DNA from: Dasyornis broadbenti
Taxonomy: Eukaryota; Chordata; Aves; Passeriformes; Dasyornithidae
NCBI GenBank assembly: GCA_013397935.1
Contig: VZRN01003456.1
Location: 463,941 to 527,940 of the forward strand
Direction: 5' to 3'
Length of the DNA stretch: 64,000 bases
The translations under genes and the position numbers were made by a program. Positions 35,088 to 49,672 of this stretch are shown here, piece by piece. How positions within the stretch are numbered: position 1 is the first letter of the stretch; every line of letters begins with the position of its first letter. Below the pieces are notes generated by a model that saw nothing but the letters and a program-made list of their open reading frames with translations, searched no databases and had not been told where the DNA came from.

Positions 35088-37192
35088 CAGATTGCATCTA
35101 CCACACTTTCCAGAGCTACTTTTCCAAAGCAAACAACCCAGTTAATGTGACATGACTTACCTTGAGTGTACTATTGCTGCATTCATTTACATTTGCATTT
35201 TACCTGTTTGATTCTAATTCTATTCTTCCACATATTCCCTGGTTGTACATACAGTTTAAGTTCTGTTCCAGGTTTTATAGCTTCAAGATGCCTTTTTTTC
35301 CTCCTCTCAATATAAGCATCCCATTTCCTATTTCTGGTCACAGGTACTGAATGTGATAGATTTATTAAACTTCCATGCTTCTTAAGTTGCAATTTCGTGT
35401 GCTAAGTCTTTCAGTATTCTTTGATGGAGATTATCCAGTTCCATAAACATGTGTGTGTCAAGATTTTCCTACTCAGAGAGAAAGACATACTCATTTTCTG
35501 CATCTTTTCTTGTTCCTTGTGTCCACCTGCTCTACATTATCACTCAGATTGTAAACAGAGTAAAGTGTTCATTTAGTTGAGGACTCTACCCAGACTATCA
35601 TTAATGTCTATTCCCTTCTCCTGGCATACCAATCCCATTTTTTTTCCCCTCATTCCCTGTTATTAATATGTCTGCAAAAATTTTTACTTTCTCTTTTAAT
35701 TTCCTTTGGATATTTTAACTCATCATTTGGCGGATTTCATTTTTTACCTGTAATTTCTGTCTTCCAAGAGCATTCATTATTGCTGACCAGTCACTTTTTG
35801 CTGTTCTCAAATTTTTTTCTCTTACCAAACACAAACAGAAGAAAAAAGAAAATCATATTTTCTTTCTAGGATTTTTTTCCACAACTTTCCCAATATATCT
35901 CATCCAAAATATTTGGGTGTTCTTCATTATCTTTGCAGTATGTGTAAATATTCATATACACACATACAAATATATTTTTCTACCATTAATTTTAATAAAT
36001 ATTTCTGTTAATATAAATTAAACTATCTGTCATGATACATGAAATACAATGACCATATATACATATAACAAATATAAAGATGTTAGAAATAAACATCTAA
36101 TAGATGAAAAGTCAGAGAACCAAAGCAATTGAACATAAAGGACAAGTATATGAGAATACTAAGCATGGATAATGAGGACCCGCCTCACTGCTAGAAAGGA
36201 TTTAATGTCCTCTTGAAACACTAAATAAAGAAATCTGGGTGTGTCTTAGGTTGCAAAATGTCTTTGAATCATTATACAAAATCAGATAACTCAGTGGTGA
36301 TAGAATAAGCACTCGCACCTTTTTACTATCCCTGATGTATTGCTGCAGATCATCTGTCTGGATCTTGCTAAACATAGTTTCTTCTGGGAAGAAAACTTTA
36401 CTGTTACATCCTGCAAGTCATTCCCACTGTTCAAAAAATTAAAATAAATGTCTATTTTATACATCATGAATGACCTGTCCATGTATAAATAATCATAAAA
36501 GAATAACATAACTTTGATTTTTATAAGCGTGGAGTATCGTGTCCTGATAAAGAAAGAATGGTTTTGATTTCTTAGCCTACTGAAAACGGTGCCCTTTAGA
36601 CCACACTGACCATTTTCATTTCTGGATTGATGCCAGGAATAGTGTATCCTCTGTGAACAATTTCTCCTTTTAGAAAACGTTTTCATATAAGAGATCACAC
36701 GTTCAATGTCCCTTTTCAAATGTCAAATCCAAATGGACTGCAGCTGAGACTCAGTCTGAGGGTAATGCTCCTCATGCCAGGTGCCTCAACATGCATTACA
36801 GTGGAAGGAGGCAGTAGATTCAGGATAACTGGTAAAGCCTGGCATGGATGTATGCTGAACTCCAGGTGAGTCCTGTGCCTTGCACTGCTCTGCAGTAGGA
36901 CACCTACACAAAATTGACAGATATTTAATTTCTTCTATGGGAGAATTGAGGTTTTTGGAGTTGCAGCTGAGAGCTAGCAGGAATACCCTAAGTACTAAGC
37001 AGTTCTGTTAAGGTAAAATGAATTACATCACTAAAGTTAACGTGGAAATGAAGCCTACCTCGAGTGAAGGGTAACCCTAACAAAGAATTTATTAACATGT
37101 TTGAGTAAGATATGTTAAAATACTTTTTAATGTAATTCTGAATTCTAGTGAAGGTAAACTTTATTTTCTTGACTAAGTTTTTTTATGAACAG
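35088..37192. other. AT-rich sequence without recognisable genes
   Basis: A - strand 142-codon frame (36291-36719) has no recognised domain and no good splice signals. On the + strand, 'gaactccag|gtgagt' (donor at 36867) follows a weak acceptor near 36800 with one open frame between them. Its end phase does not match the exon candidate at 37193. Confidence 0.45.
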
Positions 37193-37270
37193 AGGAAGGT
37201 ATCTTCACATTATTGGAAGAAGGAGAAGAAAAAGCATCTGAGGAAACAAAAGTAGTGGAGTCCATAATAG
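37193..37270 (+). other. Candidate 78-nt coding exon, phase 1-1
   Basis: A branch-point-like 'gactaag' and a T run lead to 'atgaacag' at 37192. The next 78 nt are open in one frame only, reading EGIFTLLEEGEEKASEE followed by TKVVESII, and end at 'ataatag|gtaaag'. The exon starts and ends in phase 1, so it could be skipped without a frameshift. The product is an acidic, helix-prone segment. I cannot name the protein. The local purine-rich composition could be exonic enhancer content or the cause of a chance open frame. Confidence 0.28.
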
Positions 37271-37689
37271 GTAAAGTACAGATTGTTATTACTATGTCAG
37301 CAAATTTCTAGCAGGTGAAAGAACTGGGAAATTGAAGAAAGTGGGACAAAGATCAGAAACAGTAGATGTTGATAGTTTTTCCACTTCTGCATTCATCCAG
37401 CTGTCAAACCTGCATACACAAACCTACCACAACACTGAACATGTATCACCTAAATATTTTTCTGTAGACAGACTTGTCCTCTACATACATATATACTTCT
37501 CCTAATATATATTCATTCAATACATAAATAGGTCAGCTGTAACAATAAACTACAGATATTCAGGCAGCTTGTTTTTTTCATTCTATTTTCATCTTATAGT
37601 GCGGTAATTACGTTTGGTATTTAAGGGTGTTTCAAATCGGCAAGACAACAATTTAAAATTCTTCTGAAAAAGTCAAGTTATTTTTCCAG

Positions 37690-37973
37690 AATGAATTATT
37701 CTTGGTTAGATCAGCTGGAAAAAAAAATATGCACAAGATTCAAACCACTGTGTTCTGAAGCACTGCTTCATTTCTTTTTGGTGAGATGCACCACCACTAC
37801 AAATACTAAGGACAAGCAAATAAGACTCAGTGGTAAGGAGAGGTCAGAGTGGCCCTTAAGGTGTAAAGGATCGGTGGAGGGGAATAGAGAGTTGAAAGAG
37901 GAAGAATTACAAAAGTTCAAAACCACTGGTGTAGAAAAGGCACAAGGATGTCATAATTTCTTGATATACATGG
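37690..37973 (+). other. Open frame between acceptor and donor, unknown
   Basis: An acceptor 'tatttttccag' ends at 37689, ATG follows at 37691, and the frame is open for 94 codons to 'catgg|gtaagt' at 37974. The peptide is Lys/Glu-rich in its second half (ELKEEELQKF) and has no domain I know. The reading phases do not join to the candidate exon at 37193-37270. The frame itself continues to a stop near 38011. Confidence 0.18.
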
Positions 37974-40900
37974 GTAAGTCTGCCAGAGTCACCTCACTGG
38001 AACAAAATTAAGATTGCTTAGGGTTTCTAAAAAAAAAAAAAATTCCAAGGCCTAGTCAATTCTATAAATTTAGTTTTTCAGTCTTTTTTCTTCTATTTAC
38101 TTCTTTTGGTGAACATTTCCCTGCTGGTTCAGAAGAACTGGAATATAAGAACTTAGGAATGGTTAGGAAGTATGTAGTCAGTAGAATATGGAGTAATTAG
38201 AAATTAAGAAGGGTTTGATTGTAATCTTCATAAATTGCATAAGTGTTCTTTTGATTTCAGATAGCATTAGACGTATGGAAGCAAAAAAAAAAAAAAATCA
38301 GTCCCTGTGATGATGAGTTTGTGTCAATTCATATTTTCAGGATGATTTGTTTAAGTCTTTATTCCTGATCTTAAGGTATCAAAAAGAGGAAACAAATAAT
38401 TTACTTTTAGGTGCTTTCCAATTCTATGGATACTTTGAGAAACAAAGGCAGTATAAATACCACACAAAATATCAGAAGTATTCACAGATCTGCCTTGGTA
38501 TTTGAGTTTTAGCATCCCACCAATTACTTGTGACTACTTTCTGATATTAAATCCCTTCTAAAGGAATTTATTGCTTTGGCAAAGGTGCCCAGACAAGATT
38601 ATTGCTATTTCTTGTTCTCTGGTCATGCAAAATCATTTCTCCATGCTCTTTCAGAAAACATATGGAAAAGGAAAGTTGAATTCCTCAGCTGAATGAAGCA
38701 GCTGTTTGTTGTTTAGTCTTAATCACTGCTGGTGAGTAGACTTCTTCATTCACTGCCCTTGTCAATTCAGTTTCCTTAAGGGCAGTGGGGTTCTTTTTCC
38801 ATTCAGCCACAAATTTCTAATATATTATAGAAAATTCATAGCAAATAAAGACATTAATCATATTTTTGTAAATGCTTTAATACTAAGGAAGTTAACAATA
38901 ATGAAAGTACTTAAAAATAGATTATTTATTTATATTTTGTAATACATTTTTGTCATTGACCTTGATACTGTATTCTGGGCTATATGTCACAAAGGTGTAA
39001 TTAATAAGGTTATATATATATATGTATATATAATGGTATTTTTAATCTCATCCCTACAGATGCATAACATTTGCATTCATTTCCAGCATATAGAGTAAGT
39101 GTTACTTAAATTTACCAAGTTAGTTTATAATTATATATTGGATTATCTAAATTTTGGATTTGTTTGCCTCTTCGTGTTTTCAGATGTAAAAATGTGACTT
39201 CCAAAAAGCTTTTTGTAATACCAACAAAAGCTTTTCCCTATCTACTTTGAGACTTCTCAGCATCTCATTTATTTTCAGAGTTTGATCAAACTTGATGACT
39301 TATTTATAGTAGGCTGTTATTGTGCTTAGGGCTGTAAAAACTCTGGACTCAGTTCCAAAAACCCCTACTCTAAATCAGATCCAGTTAAACACACTGTACA
39401 ATTGCTTCATCAGTTTCCATTGAATGATAAAATTTCTTTCATTATTTTCTCTTTATAACCCAAGAAATGTAAAATGTATGACTGTTTTCTAGTATTCATT
39501 CCATATCCTCCTTCCTGAAAATTGATATGAAGATTTGTTTAAACTGATAGCAGTAACTACCTCTTCTGTGAATAAATTACACTTCCCATTTCTGAGAGGT
39601 CCTACTCTCTTCCTCCTTGCTGACCTCTTCTTCTCCATGTACTTTAAAAAATTCTGATTTATCTCAAACCCTCATGCAATCTGCTTTTCATTTTCTACCC
39701 TTAATTTTCTTATCATTTTTTGCACTCTCTCTTAACTTCATTCTCTAATCTTCTCAGTACTGCTGTGTAGCTGATGTTTTATGCCTCGTATTTCCTTTTT
39801 CCTTACTTTTGATTACATTTTGGACTTTCCAGCTCATCCTCATTGACTTTTTACTCCTTGTATATGTATTGCAAGATTGCACATGCAACCTTTGGGTATG
39901 CATTCATTTACCTTTTCACATTTTTCTTTTTTTTTTTTTTCTTCAGCTGTCAATATTTTTTCTTTAATGTTTTCATTGTGTTAATTTTTCATTTGACATG
40001 GTACATTTCTCTAAGATGGCTCATCTTAAACATTTTGATTTTTTAAACTAGTTCTAGTTTTATTTGTCTTTCTAGTTTTGAAAGCAGCTCTGGTATTTTC
40101 GTTTCTTTCATGAATAGGTTTTCATGCCTCTAGTTAAATGATAATCTCAAAATTTCTTGCAATTGCTTTTTTTAAAACATGCATTAAAAAGATGGAAAAC
40201 CTCTCTGGAAACAGGAACAGCCTTAATTTTGTGTAACAACAATTCTATTGTTAAAGATAAACAAATTAATACTTTCATCTAACAAGGAAGCAGTTTTGCA
40301 TTTTCTGTGCCAGTCGAGGATTCCATTAAGCCAGAGGATCCTGAGATATCACATTCAGGCAACTCTGCTGCCCAGCCCTGTCTGCAGTATATTTCCTTAA
40401 GTTAACAGACAGGTTTGTTCCCGTTGAAGGTTCTTCTTCTGGACTGATAATAAAATGGCAGTGGTGGCCATGTAGATCAGTGGCCGTAGATCTTATAAAG
40501 AAGTATTTATGATGCCCAGGAGTTACGGATGCTGTGAATCAAGCTCTATAAGGAAGAATCAAAAGTAAAGACGCTAGAGGGCTAAGCAGAAATTTTTAGG
40601 TGCTATACACAGTTAAATGGTATTTCAGTTTCTATACAATGTTCACTTGCTGGATAGGGCTTTGTTCTACCTATGTGTCTGTGTATGTGCATACATGTAT
40701 GTATAGATACACATATATAAATATACACATATCACATTGGCAAGTAATTTGACAAGGGTGAACATAGCTGGGATTTTTCAGGCTTGTGCTCTATAGTAAT
40801 GAAAAATCCACAGACTAACAGAAAGTAAGTTGCACATGAGTAAGTTAAATTCATAAATGTTTCAAAGTAGTTTAAAATAGTTGTTGTAACAGGCCTTTGC

Positions 40901-43900
40901 CCTGCCCCTTCCTCCCCCCATTCTGAGGCTCATGACTTAATTTTCTGCTGGTTAAGGAAAAGTAGAGGTGGGCAGTGAGAATCTCGAATAATTGAAGCAG
41001 CAGTTAATGCAGGGGTCATGTTAAGGATTTCTTGTTTAGGCTTCTGTCAAATGAAAGACCATCCCAAAATCTCTCTCTTGTGTGAGATGCAGACTCAGCG
41101 CAGATTTTAGCCGTAAGTATTTATTAGATTTTCAGCAAATTGATTTGAGTGCTTCTGAACTGTACAAAATAAATGAGGTTTAAGAGTTCCAGATTAAATT
41201 TTTACTTGTATTACAGCTGCAAATGGCTTCAGTATACAAAATTATAATTTTACAGGTGGTTAATCTGTAACATGCATGAAAATTTTATTGCACAAAAATT
41301 AAAATAGAGAGACATCAAATACTGAAACAGATGTCATATCTGATTTATAGCTAGCTTTAAAAAATAATATGTTGAGCGGATCTATATCTGATTTAACATT
41401 GTTTCAGACTTTCATTACCATCAAAAAGGAGCACAAGTTATGTAGGATCAGTAGGACTCTCCATCTCAGAGAAATACTGGGGAATCAAGTGCTGAACATT
41501 AACTTTACATGACAACATTTGCATTAACTTTCGCCTAAACTAAGGTGAAGAGTGAAAGCTTTCTGTGATGCACTATGCTGGGTGGGGGAAGGGAGAACTG
41601 AAAATGAGGAAAGGAACAAACTGGACCCTTACTGCCAAGCAGCACAAATTGGAGTTAAGATGAATAAGAAGAATCCAAGAGCTATTAATCGAAGCTCACC
41701 ACCTCCAGGGATAAATGATTCTTATGCCTGAAATAGATTTAACTCTCCCCAAACAGTAATCTCACTCCTGAACAGGAAATGAAAATAAAAGCCAGCTACC
41801 TAGCAGGCAAGAGTAGTCTCTACCTTCTGAATATTGCAGTTACTCGAGAGCTGCTAAATGTCTCTCCCTAAGTCCCCTACTATAAAATTTTGTGAATGTG
41901 AATGCCTGCATAATAATCTTTAGCTATACAGGGATTTTAAAAAGGGACCCTCCTTTCTGAACCCTGATTTCTTCCTTGTATCAGTGCTCTGTCATTAATA
42001 TGCATTTACATATGATATCTTTTGCACTACACTTTCATAAACTGTAGCACTTCCTTTTTCTCAAATAAAACTCTGCCAAGCAGAGAACCATTGTTTCAAT
42101 TTTGAAATGCAGGAATTTTTAAAAGTTACTCTTCCAAAATTCTGATGAATTATTTATTTTTAAAAGAATGTTAGATATGCTACTATTAGTTTTCAGATAC
42201 ATTTAATTTAGTGCACATGTTTTCCTCTTATTTTCTGATTTAAACTACACCAAATATATGTTTAAAAGATACAATACTCATTTTGGAATTTTTTAAGAAG
42301 CTTTTGGCTTTAAAAACAATGGATTTTTTCCAAAGGGAGCAGGGTTAGATGAATGCTGTGGCATTCTGCAAGTCCAGCCCTGAAAGACTCTCTTTATTTA
42401 GCTATTGAACAGGGCAGGGAGGAAGCAAGGGTCTACTACAGTTTTCATTTATGCCAGAGTTCTTTCAAGAAAAGGCTTCTACAATCTTTCCTCAAAAGCT
42501 TGTAGTTCATGTTTGGCTGTAATTCATATTACAGACATCTTTTCCTGATTTGTCTATTTCCACTGGGGTTTCATTGCTTTGGATAAATCTAGCTGCAGTG
42601 GAGTCAGTGGCAGAATTTTGACTTCATTGGCATCAGGATTTCATCTTCCAGTCCGTGTTCTCTAGACCAGTTCAGGTGCAGCTACTTTAGTAAAGTTGCT
42701 GTAGTACTCAGTAGCCTGATTCTTCCTTTTCTCTTTTCACTGGATGTGCAAAACAATTTTTTTTTTTTTAATTGATTTGCTAGTTCATTCACGAGTCACT
42801 ATCATACAGAGAGGCTCTGATTCATCCCAAGTTGGAATTCCTCAGAATCTCTAATTTTGTATTTTGAAGTATATAAAATCTATGAAGAGAAGTAAAATTT
42901 CTCTTATCTCTGTGAGGTAGCTAAGGTGCTAATGAACTTGGAAGCAGATCTTAATTATTACATTTTCTAATGGTTCTAGATTGAAAATCAAGGGGTTCTC
43001 AACCTTTGACCCTCATTTCAATCACCCATGTATCTCAACCTCGAAAAATCATCATATCATCTTCAATTTTCTTTGTCTGAACTAGGCTTTTTCTTCTTTT
43101 TACTGGGAGCAAGTGTTAGGCTTGCTAGAGAATATTCTAAAGGTAATGCACTCTAAATGTGTAGACACACGTTCATAATGCATAAGCACTGCAGAAGTGA
43201 TTTTTTTTGTTTTAATTCTCTTGCTTTTATAATACTTTCTTAACATTGTAGTGTTTTTATTTTTTCCATACTGTGTCTGATATGTGAATTTATGTTTTAT
43301 AGAAATATCTGGTTAAAAGCCTTGAGGTTTTGTTACTGAGCAGCAGTAATCAGATCAGGCCTCTTCATGACGTGGAAAGTTGTGGGGTTTTTCCACATGC
43401 TTCAACCATTTAACTGCACTTTGGTATTAGAAGGATTCTACATTCTGAAACTATTGCTTCTTCATTTCCTTAAATAATATCTTAAGCAAACTTCATCCAC
43501 CCAACCTATCCAGCCCTATTTCCAGATAATTTAATAATGTATTGCACTATCTACTCCTCTACCCAGAAATCTGTGGGAATCTTTTAACCTTCATTTACCG
43601 TGAAAGCGACTTTTTTTAAAAAAAATATTTATGCATGTGAAGATGGACTTTCTCATCCTGTGGCATACATGGCTGATTAGGACCTTTCATTGAGGGTCAC
43701 ACTAAAAGGTTTTTTTGAATAACAAATGCTTTTTTTTTTAATGTGGATCTATCTTTTCCACAGCCTATTTATCCATCTCCAAAGGTTTACTTAAAGAATG
43801 AGATATTTTGGTTGGCATTCTAGTCTCTAATATGGAATATTAGTGTACAAGTGTTGTTCCTACAGATCTAGTCCATGCTCTCCACTGTGTGAATACTCCA

Positions 43901-46900
43901 TTAATTACTCACTTGCAGAAATGTTTTGAAAAGAAATATTATAATGATTATCCTATGTGCAGTAATGAGGGAGGTAAAGTATGTTAATGTTTGAAGGACT
44001 CAGCACTTGCATGACCTGTCAGAGACAGCTTTCCCTGAGGGACTTGGGACAATTGTTAAAGTGGTTGCTCCTGGGGCAGTATAGAGAAGAGGGATTTGTG
44101 AAGGCCAAGCACTGAGCAGAGGAAATGGCAGAGCACACAGCCTGGCTGGGAGGTGTAATGAGGACTAGAATGTTTTGTATTATTATCCTCAGTAAACACT
44201 CCCAGTGAACACACAAGAAAAATCCATGAATATATCCCATAGCAACCAATTTTCACTCCTGCCACACTCCCTCATTCACTACTTTTCAGTAAAGCACCAG
44301 TGCTCTCTTTCAGCCATAGACATCTTATTTGCAAAACAGGGATCATGTTTCAAGGCAGTCTTACCCATGATAGATGTCATGCTTTCTGTTACGAAATAAG
44401 AGCAGAGCAGCACATCTCTGATGCTGAATGCAGGTGAAGCTCAAAGTTGTGCGTGAGCATAGTTTAGAAGTGCAACATCCTTTCAGGCAAAGCTGAACAG
44501 TTTTCTGTATCTTGTGTGACTTAAATGCACATGCAAGTTGATCTTCATATATCTTATTTTTACAATGAATGAGAAATTTATGCTGAATGTCAAGAGATCC
44601 CCATTCCTTTTTAGACTGGTCATTGACTGCCTCTAACACACTTAGCAGAATTAAAATATGCATTTAACTCATTCCCAGATAATACTTTAAAAAGTGCTGG
44701 ATTATATTATAAAGTACACCAAAAATTATTAAATCTGTATAAAACACATTGCTTCTTAATCCCAATATGTTGTAAGAGCACTTACTTCTATTAATAAATA
44801 AAAATCTTATTTTTTTTCAACATAAAGCCAGAAGTAAGGATGAATTTTAACAGATATGGGAGTGAAACCGTTTCTGGAAACAGTAAAGACAGAAAATTAA
44901 ATGGCAAATGCTATTGGAGAGTATGCAGCAATTCTTCAAGTATGCATCGGGGTCTAACACCTTCGCAGACCATTTGTTAGAAAGAGGAGTGTGCTGACTA
45001 CAATTAGTATCCTGAACAACTCAGAGATGATCATAGACAAAGCTGTTGTTGTTTAAGGTAGCAGGCACATCAATGGCAAGGCAGTAGATATTGATTTGTG
45101 CAGTGACATCCTTCTAGCTATGTCATCTGAGTGAAAGAAGTCCCCGAATTAACCAATAATAAAGTGTTAGAAGTTGTAGTAGTTGCCTCTTGGGACTTGT
45201 TCTGGTTAAGGATAGATACCTCTCTTCTTCCCACAGCCATCAATCCTCCTTGAAGGATTGCATGCAGGTCTCCATTGGTCAAAAACAAAATGTGAAGTCC
45301 AAAAGGACAAAATAGCAGATAGCTGGATTTTATATATCTTGAAAATTTCCTTACAGGACACAGGAACTGGATCTAACTCTTAATATGCAATACAAAAAAT
45401 GTTAAAGACTGTGAATAAATTTTCCTCTTTAGGTATTTGAATACAGATGATTTAAATGTATGGTCCCATTTCCATCAAAATCAGATGTCAAAAATTGTTA
45501 GTTGTATCAACCTGATTTTCTTACTGTTCTGATTGTACAGTCCATTTTTGTCATGGGCCACTGGCTATATAGTACATCAGCTGACTGTATGTAATAAAGG
45601 GTAACAGGCCTGGACAATGTTGATGTTAGAGCAGTAAAAAGCAGTGACCATAAATACTTAATCCACATGAACATCAATGAGAAAGTCTGTATGTAAGTAA
45701 TAATCATATGACATATAAAATGTTAATCAAAGAATTTAAGCTCTAATTTGGATTTAAACTGTCCCATATTATGGTGAGATTTCTGTTTATTTAGTAATAT
45801 AAAACCTTCTTGTAATCAAACTTTTTACAGTTCTTGAATTACCTTTTTATAATGGTTATGTAGTTTATAAAACTTGTATGACCGAATTTCTTCTCTTGCT
45901 GTTTTCAAGTAGATGGGCCAAAAAATTCTTTTGACACATAAGCTGAGTTTTATTCAAGCAAGTATTCAATTAAATTTGAAGAACTGGATTTATATTATTG
46001 ATTTTGAGATCCAGATGCAATTATAGACCAAGATTTAGTTTAAAAAATGAAAGTATCTTTTCATATATGAGTTACATTACAACACCATATAGATTCATAT
46101 TTCCAAAACCACATAATTGCAAATGTGGCTGAAAGTAAAAGAAATATTTGACAAATATTGTCTTAAAACAATGAAATGATTGTTTGCCTTAGTTATTTTC
46201 TATAAATATTCCCTCCACAGAATGAAAGTTTACTTCTTTTTTCTTTCTTTTTTCTTGGAGTTAGAGGAAAAGTTAGTATCTAGGCCATGACTCTCAACAT
46301 CACGCACACATAATCCTGAACAGAAGGACTTACAAAAATTCTTTTATCAAAAAAAAATCCAAAGCTCTTACAACATGTAGAGAGGTTTGTAATCTTATCC
46401 TTTCTTCTAATTCTGCTGCAATCAAGGTATACTATGAGTAAAACCATGTTTTAAGTCTAAAGGATTTTAGAAATGCAACTGGTCCCTATTAACACAATAT
46501 AACAATTTTAAAGAAGTACAACTGCCAAACCTGATCATTGTTTTTGCTGACACAGTGCTCATTTCTAGACTATGGGAGAATGCCGAGGGAGGCTTTCTTT
46601 ACATCTCATTTTCTGGCTTTTCTTTTTTCTTTTTTCTTAATAAACATACCGATTCTTTAAACGTTTGTGTCATAAAACTGCTTGGAAGTCATAAAGAGAT
46701 TTGGGGATTTCAGATTTAAAATCTTATTGATATCTTCATTGTGTTAAAAGACTTTGAATATGAAGGTTATTTATACACATTTGATGTTCCTCTTACAAGT
46801 AAATATTAAAATTAGAGTATTTTTACAGTTTTTCTCTTATACAGCAAGGATTTAATGCAATTATATCAAAGGACAAATTCTTTGTACTGGATGAAAACTG

Positions 46901-49540
46901 AAATGCATGTTTATCCTACTGGGGTCTATTTTAGAAAAAAGAAATAGGATTTCAGTCTGCTTAAGGTAGTTTTGGTTGGATATTGCAGGAAGGGGGGCTT
47001 TTGTTGACATTTGATTCTTTTCTCACATTCCATAGTATGAATCTCAGACCAACTTTATAAAAATATATATTTGTTATAAAATCCCAGTGTTTCACTCGGT
47101 TCCTTTTAGCAGCATATACAGAAAATCAGAAATTTTCATCTGAAATCAAGTTCTCTACGTTTTTTTCATTGTTCTTTACATTGTACAACACCCGTTAGGA
47201 GGTAATCACATCAGCCATCTTACTGATCGAGTTTAGCATGTTAGGAACCGTATTCCGTGGGACTTACTACTGATGCTGAGAAATCTGAAATGTTTAATTC
47301 ATTTCTGCGCAAGGCATATCTTTGGTTATTTTTAAAATGCAGTTGTGGTTTTGAAACCAGAACATGGAGTAGGCTGGGAATGTGCAACCGGTGCTCATGG
47401 TTAACTTAGAAGATGACTGAGCTCGGTGTAGCTTTGCAGCAGACTGCTTGGATTTCTGATTGCTGCAACACAAGCATTGTGTCTTATGAAAGGTTGAAAA
47501 CATGAATGGGGTGAGTTGCTGCTGTTAGCAGAAAGCCACTGCAATTGAGGGAAAAGAACAGCTACTGTGGTCTTGTCCATCTTGCTTAAAACCATCCCAA
47601 AACAGTTCAGGTAGAATAATAGTTGTTAAAGGGCTGAGAAATTTGAGATTCTAGGTTTTGGGTGATTTAGGGTTTGGTTCAAATAAGATTTTTTCCAATT
47701 TTTTGTAATGTCCTACTTATTTTTGTAATTCAGAGCTGTAGTCTCTTTATACAAGCTGCAAATATCAGTATATTGTAATAATATTAGGTAAAAGTCTTTT
47801 AAAAATGCACTTATGACCACACTTGTGTCTTGCCTAATACTTTGTTAATTGTAGTAGGGTATGTATCTTGAAAATTATTTCGTTATAGTAAGGTACACTT
47901 TTGATTTTATGCTGAAGAAAAAAATTACCCTGCACTCTCATTTTAAATTGGTTGCTGTCTGTTTTCACTCCATGCCCTGTTGCATGCAGAAAGTGAAATC
48001 CACAGGCCTGTAGTGGATGAAGCTAATATTGTCTGTGTCTTTCACTGCTGGCTGTTACAAAAATCAATACAAAAAACTTATGAGCATTCTCAGTACCCAA
48101 TTCAATAGAAAATATGTCCCATTTCTGCAGCTTTTGCAGCATTGTTTGAGCTTCCAGGGCATGGAGGTCTGGACATACTTTTTATTGAATCAGATCCTCA
48201 GTAATGTCTTCATATATTTTTAAAGAAAACTCAGAAGGTACACACTGAAATAAACAGTGAGAATCATACAAGTTGATGGTTACACCAGAAAGCTTGAATC
48301 AGGATGTGAAGACGGAAATCTGTTTGGCTAGCAGCAGTTTCTCCTGCAAAAATATTTTGTTTCTAATGTAAGGTCTACTATATCTGGTTGTATCAACTTC
48401 AAAGAACACAAACATAGTGCCTCTGGCACTGCCTAATTTTAAAAATATATACCAGCCAATAAACCAGCAAGAGATACTTACTGTAATAAAAAATCATCAT
48501 GGTTAAAAGTTTTAACCCGCCAACTTTACCAGAACATGTTTCTCCTTCCTTTCCACTCCCCCACCCTGTTTGTGTTTGACACATTCCTCAAATATTTAAA
48601 AATATGTTTTAAACTATTCTTATTTCTAAAAGTCTGATTTGTGTCAGCTCTATAACTGTATTGAAGTGCCTGGAAGATATATACAGTCTGAGAGAAAGCA
48701 GTAGGCTCATGATAAACATAAGATGAAAGTGATGCTTCTAGGCAGAGACTCAAGGAAATTTCTGGAAGGCCATCCTCCCTCTCAGCTGAAGACATCAAAA
48801 CATTCAGCTGGGAAGGAAGTTCTCATTTCTTTTCATTGTCTTTTACCACATTCAGCAAGTGGTATTTTGTGAAAAATCTTCTTCTGCATCCTCATTTGCA
48901 TGGACTGAGGCAAAAATTTGTAACACTTCTAATGGCTGGGTAGGAATAATACAGACTTCAAAGATGTCCTCATTGGCAAACATGGAAATTGATACCGAGG
49001 CCGGTCACAGCCATGATTGATGTGAGAGATGTATCGCTGTGATTTGTTGACATAAAATCTGGTGACTATATTAAGAAAACTGTAAATTCGTCTTGCATTT
49101 GCAGTAGCCAAGGAGAAGTACTGAAGGAGCAGACATTGTGACTCCAGACAAGCTGAGAATCCCAATTCTGCCACCACTCCTCATGGATCTCCATTTTCTG
49201 GCTGTTTCATTAGGTCATATTGTAGATGTATAAAAGTACAGTTTCCTTTCAAGAGCTGAAGCAATTGTTTGACATCTTCTAGATTTATTTTAATGGTAAT
49301 ACCAATATTATCAATAATGATGTGTTCTTGAAGGTATCTTAACTTCTCAGGAAAGATCTATTTGACATTATTAAAAAAAAATCATAGCATGTAAATGTTT
49401 TGAATCTAATAAGGTCCCCTTGCTAACTGCTCAGAAAACATTTAGACATTCAGTAGTGAAGCAAAAATGCTTTATTTTTGGTTATGTTGTTCAACACATT
49501 TAAGGAATTTGAGAAACATCTGCACAGTTTACAGGTGGGG
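37974..49540. other. Long AT-rich, gene-free block
   Basis: About 11.5 kb without a recognised exon, transposon or RNA gene. Small items are A-runs at about 38029-38041 and 38284-38297, an AT dinucleotide run at 39010-39032, a T-run at about 39928-39941, and TATG/TACA low complexity at 40675-40735. At 41580 on the - strand there is a strong purine-tract acceptor ('cttcccccacccag' in that orientation) with a short frame ending in TAA and no partner. Confidence 0.6.
39010..39032. repeat. (TA)n tract
   Basis: TA dinucleotides broken once by TATG. A short microsatellite. Confidence 0.9.
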
Positions 49541-49563
49541 TGTGCGTGTGTGTGTGTCTGTGG
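49541..49563. repeat. (TG)n microsatellite
   Basis: About ten TG units with single CG and TC interruptions. Confidence 0.92.
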
Positions 49564-49672
49564 ATTATTTTTATGTCTTGGTGTGCTTTTTTTTCCTTGT
49601 GCCCTATTGATATACTTGATCACTAGTGCAAAGGCAAAGTCTGGTTGGATGGCTACCAACAGGCTGGTTAAA

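Noticed and set aside
36291..36719. 142-codon - strand frame
   Set aside because: No domain, no convincing splice sites and AT-driven composition.
43985..44165. Fragment of an endogenous retroviral coding region, suggested by less AT-rich sequence
   Set aside because: No retroviral protein motif in any frame and no LTR nearby.
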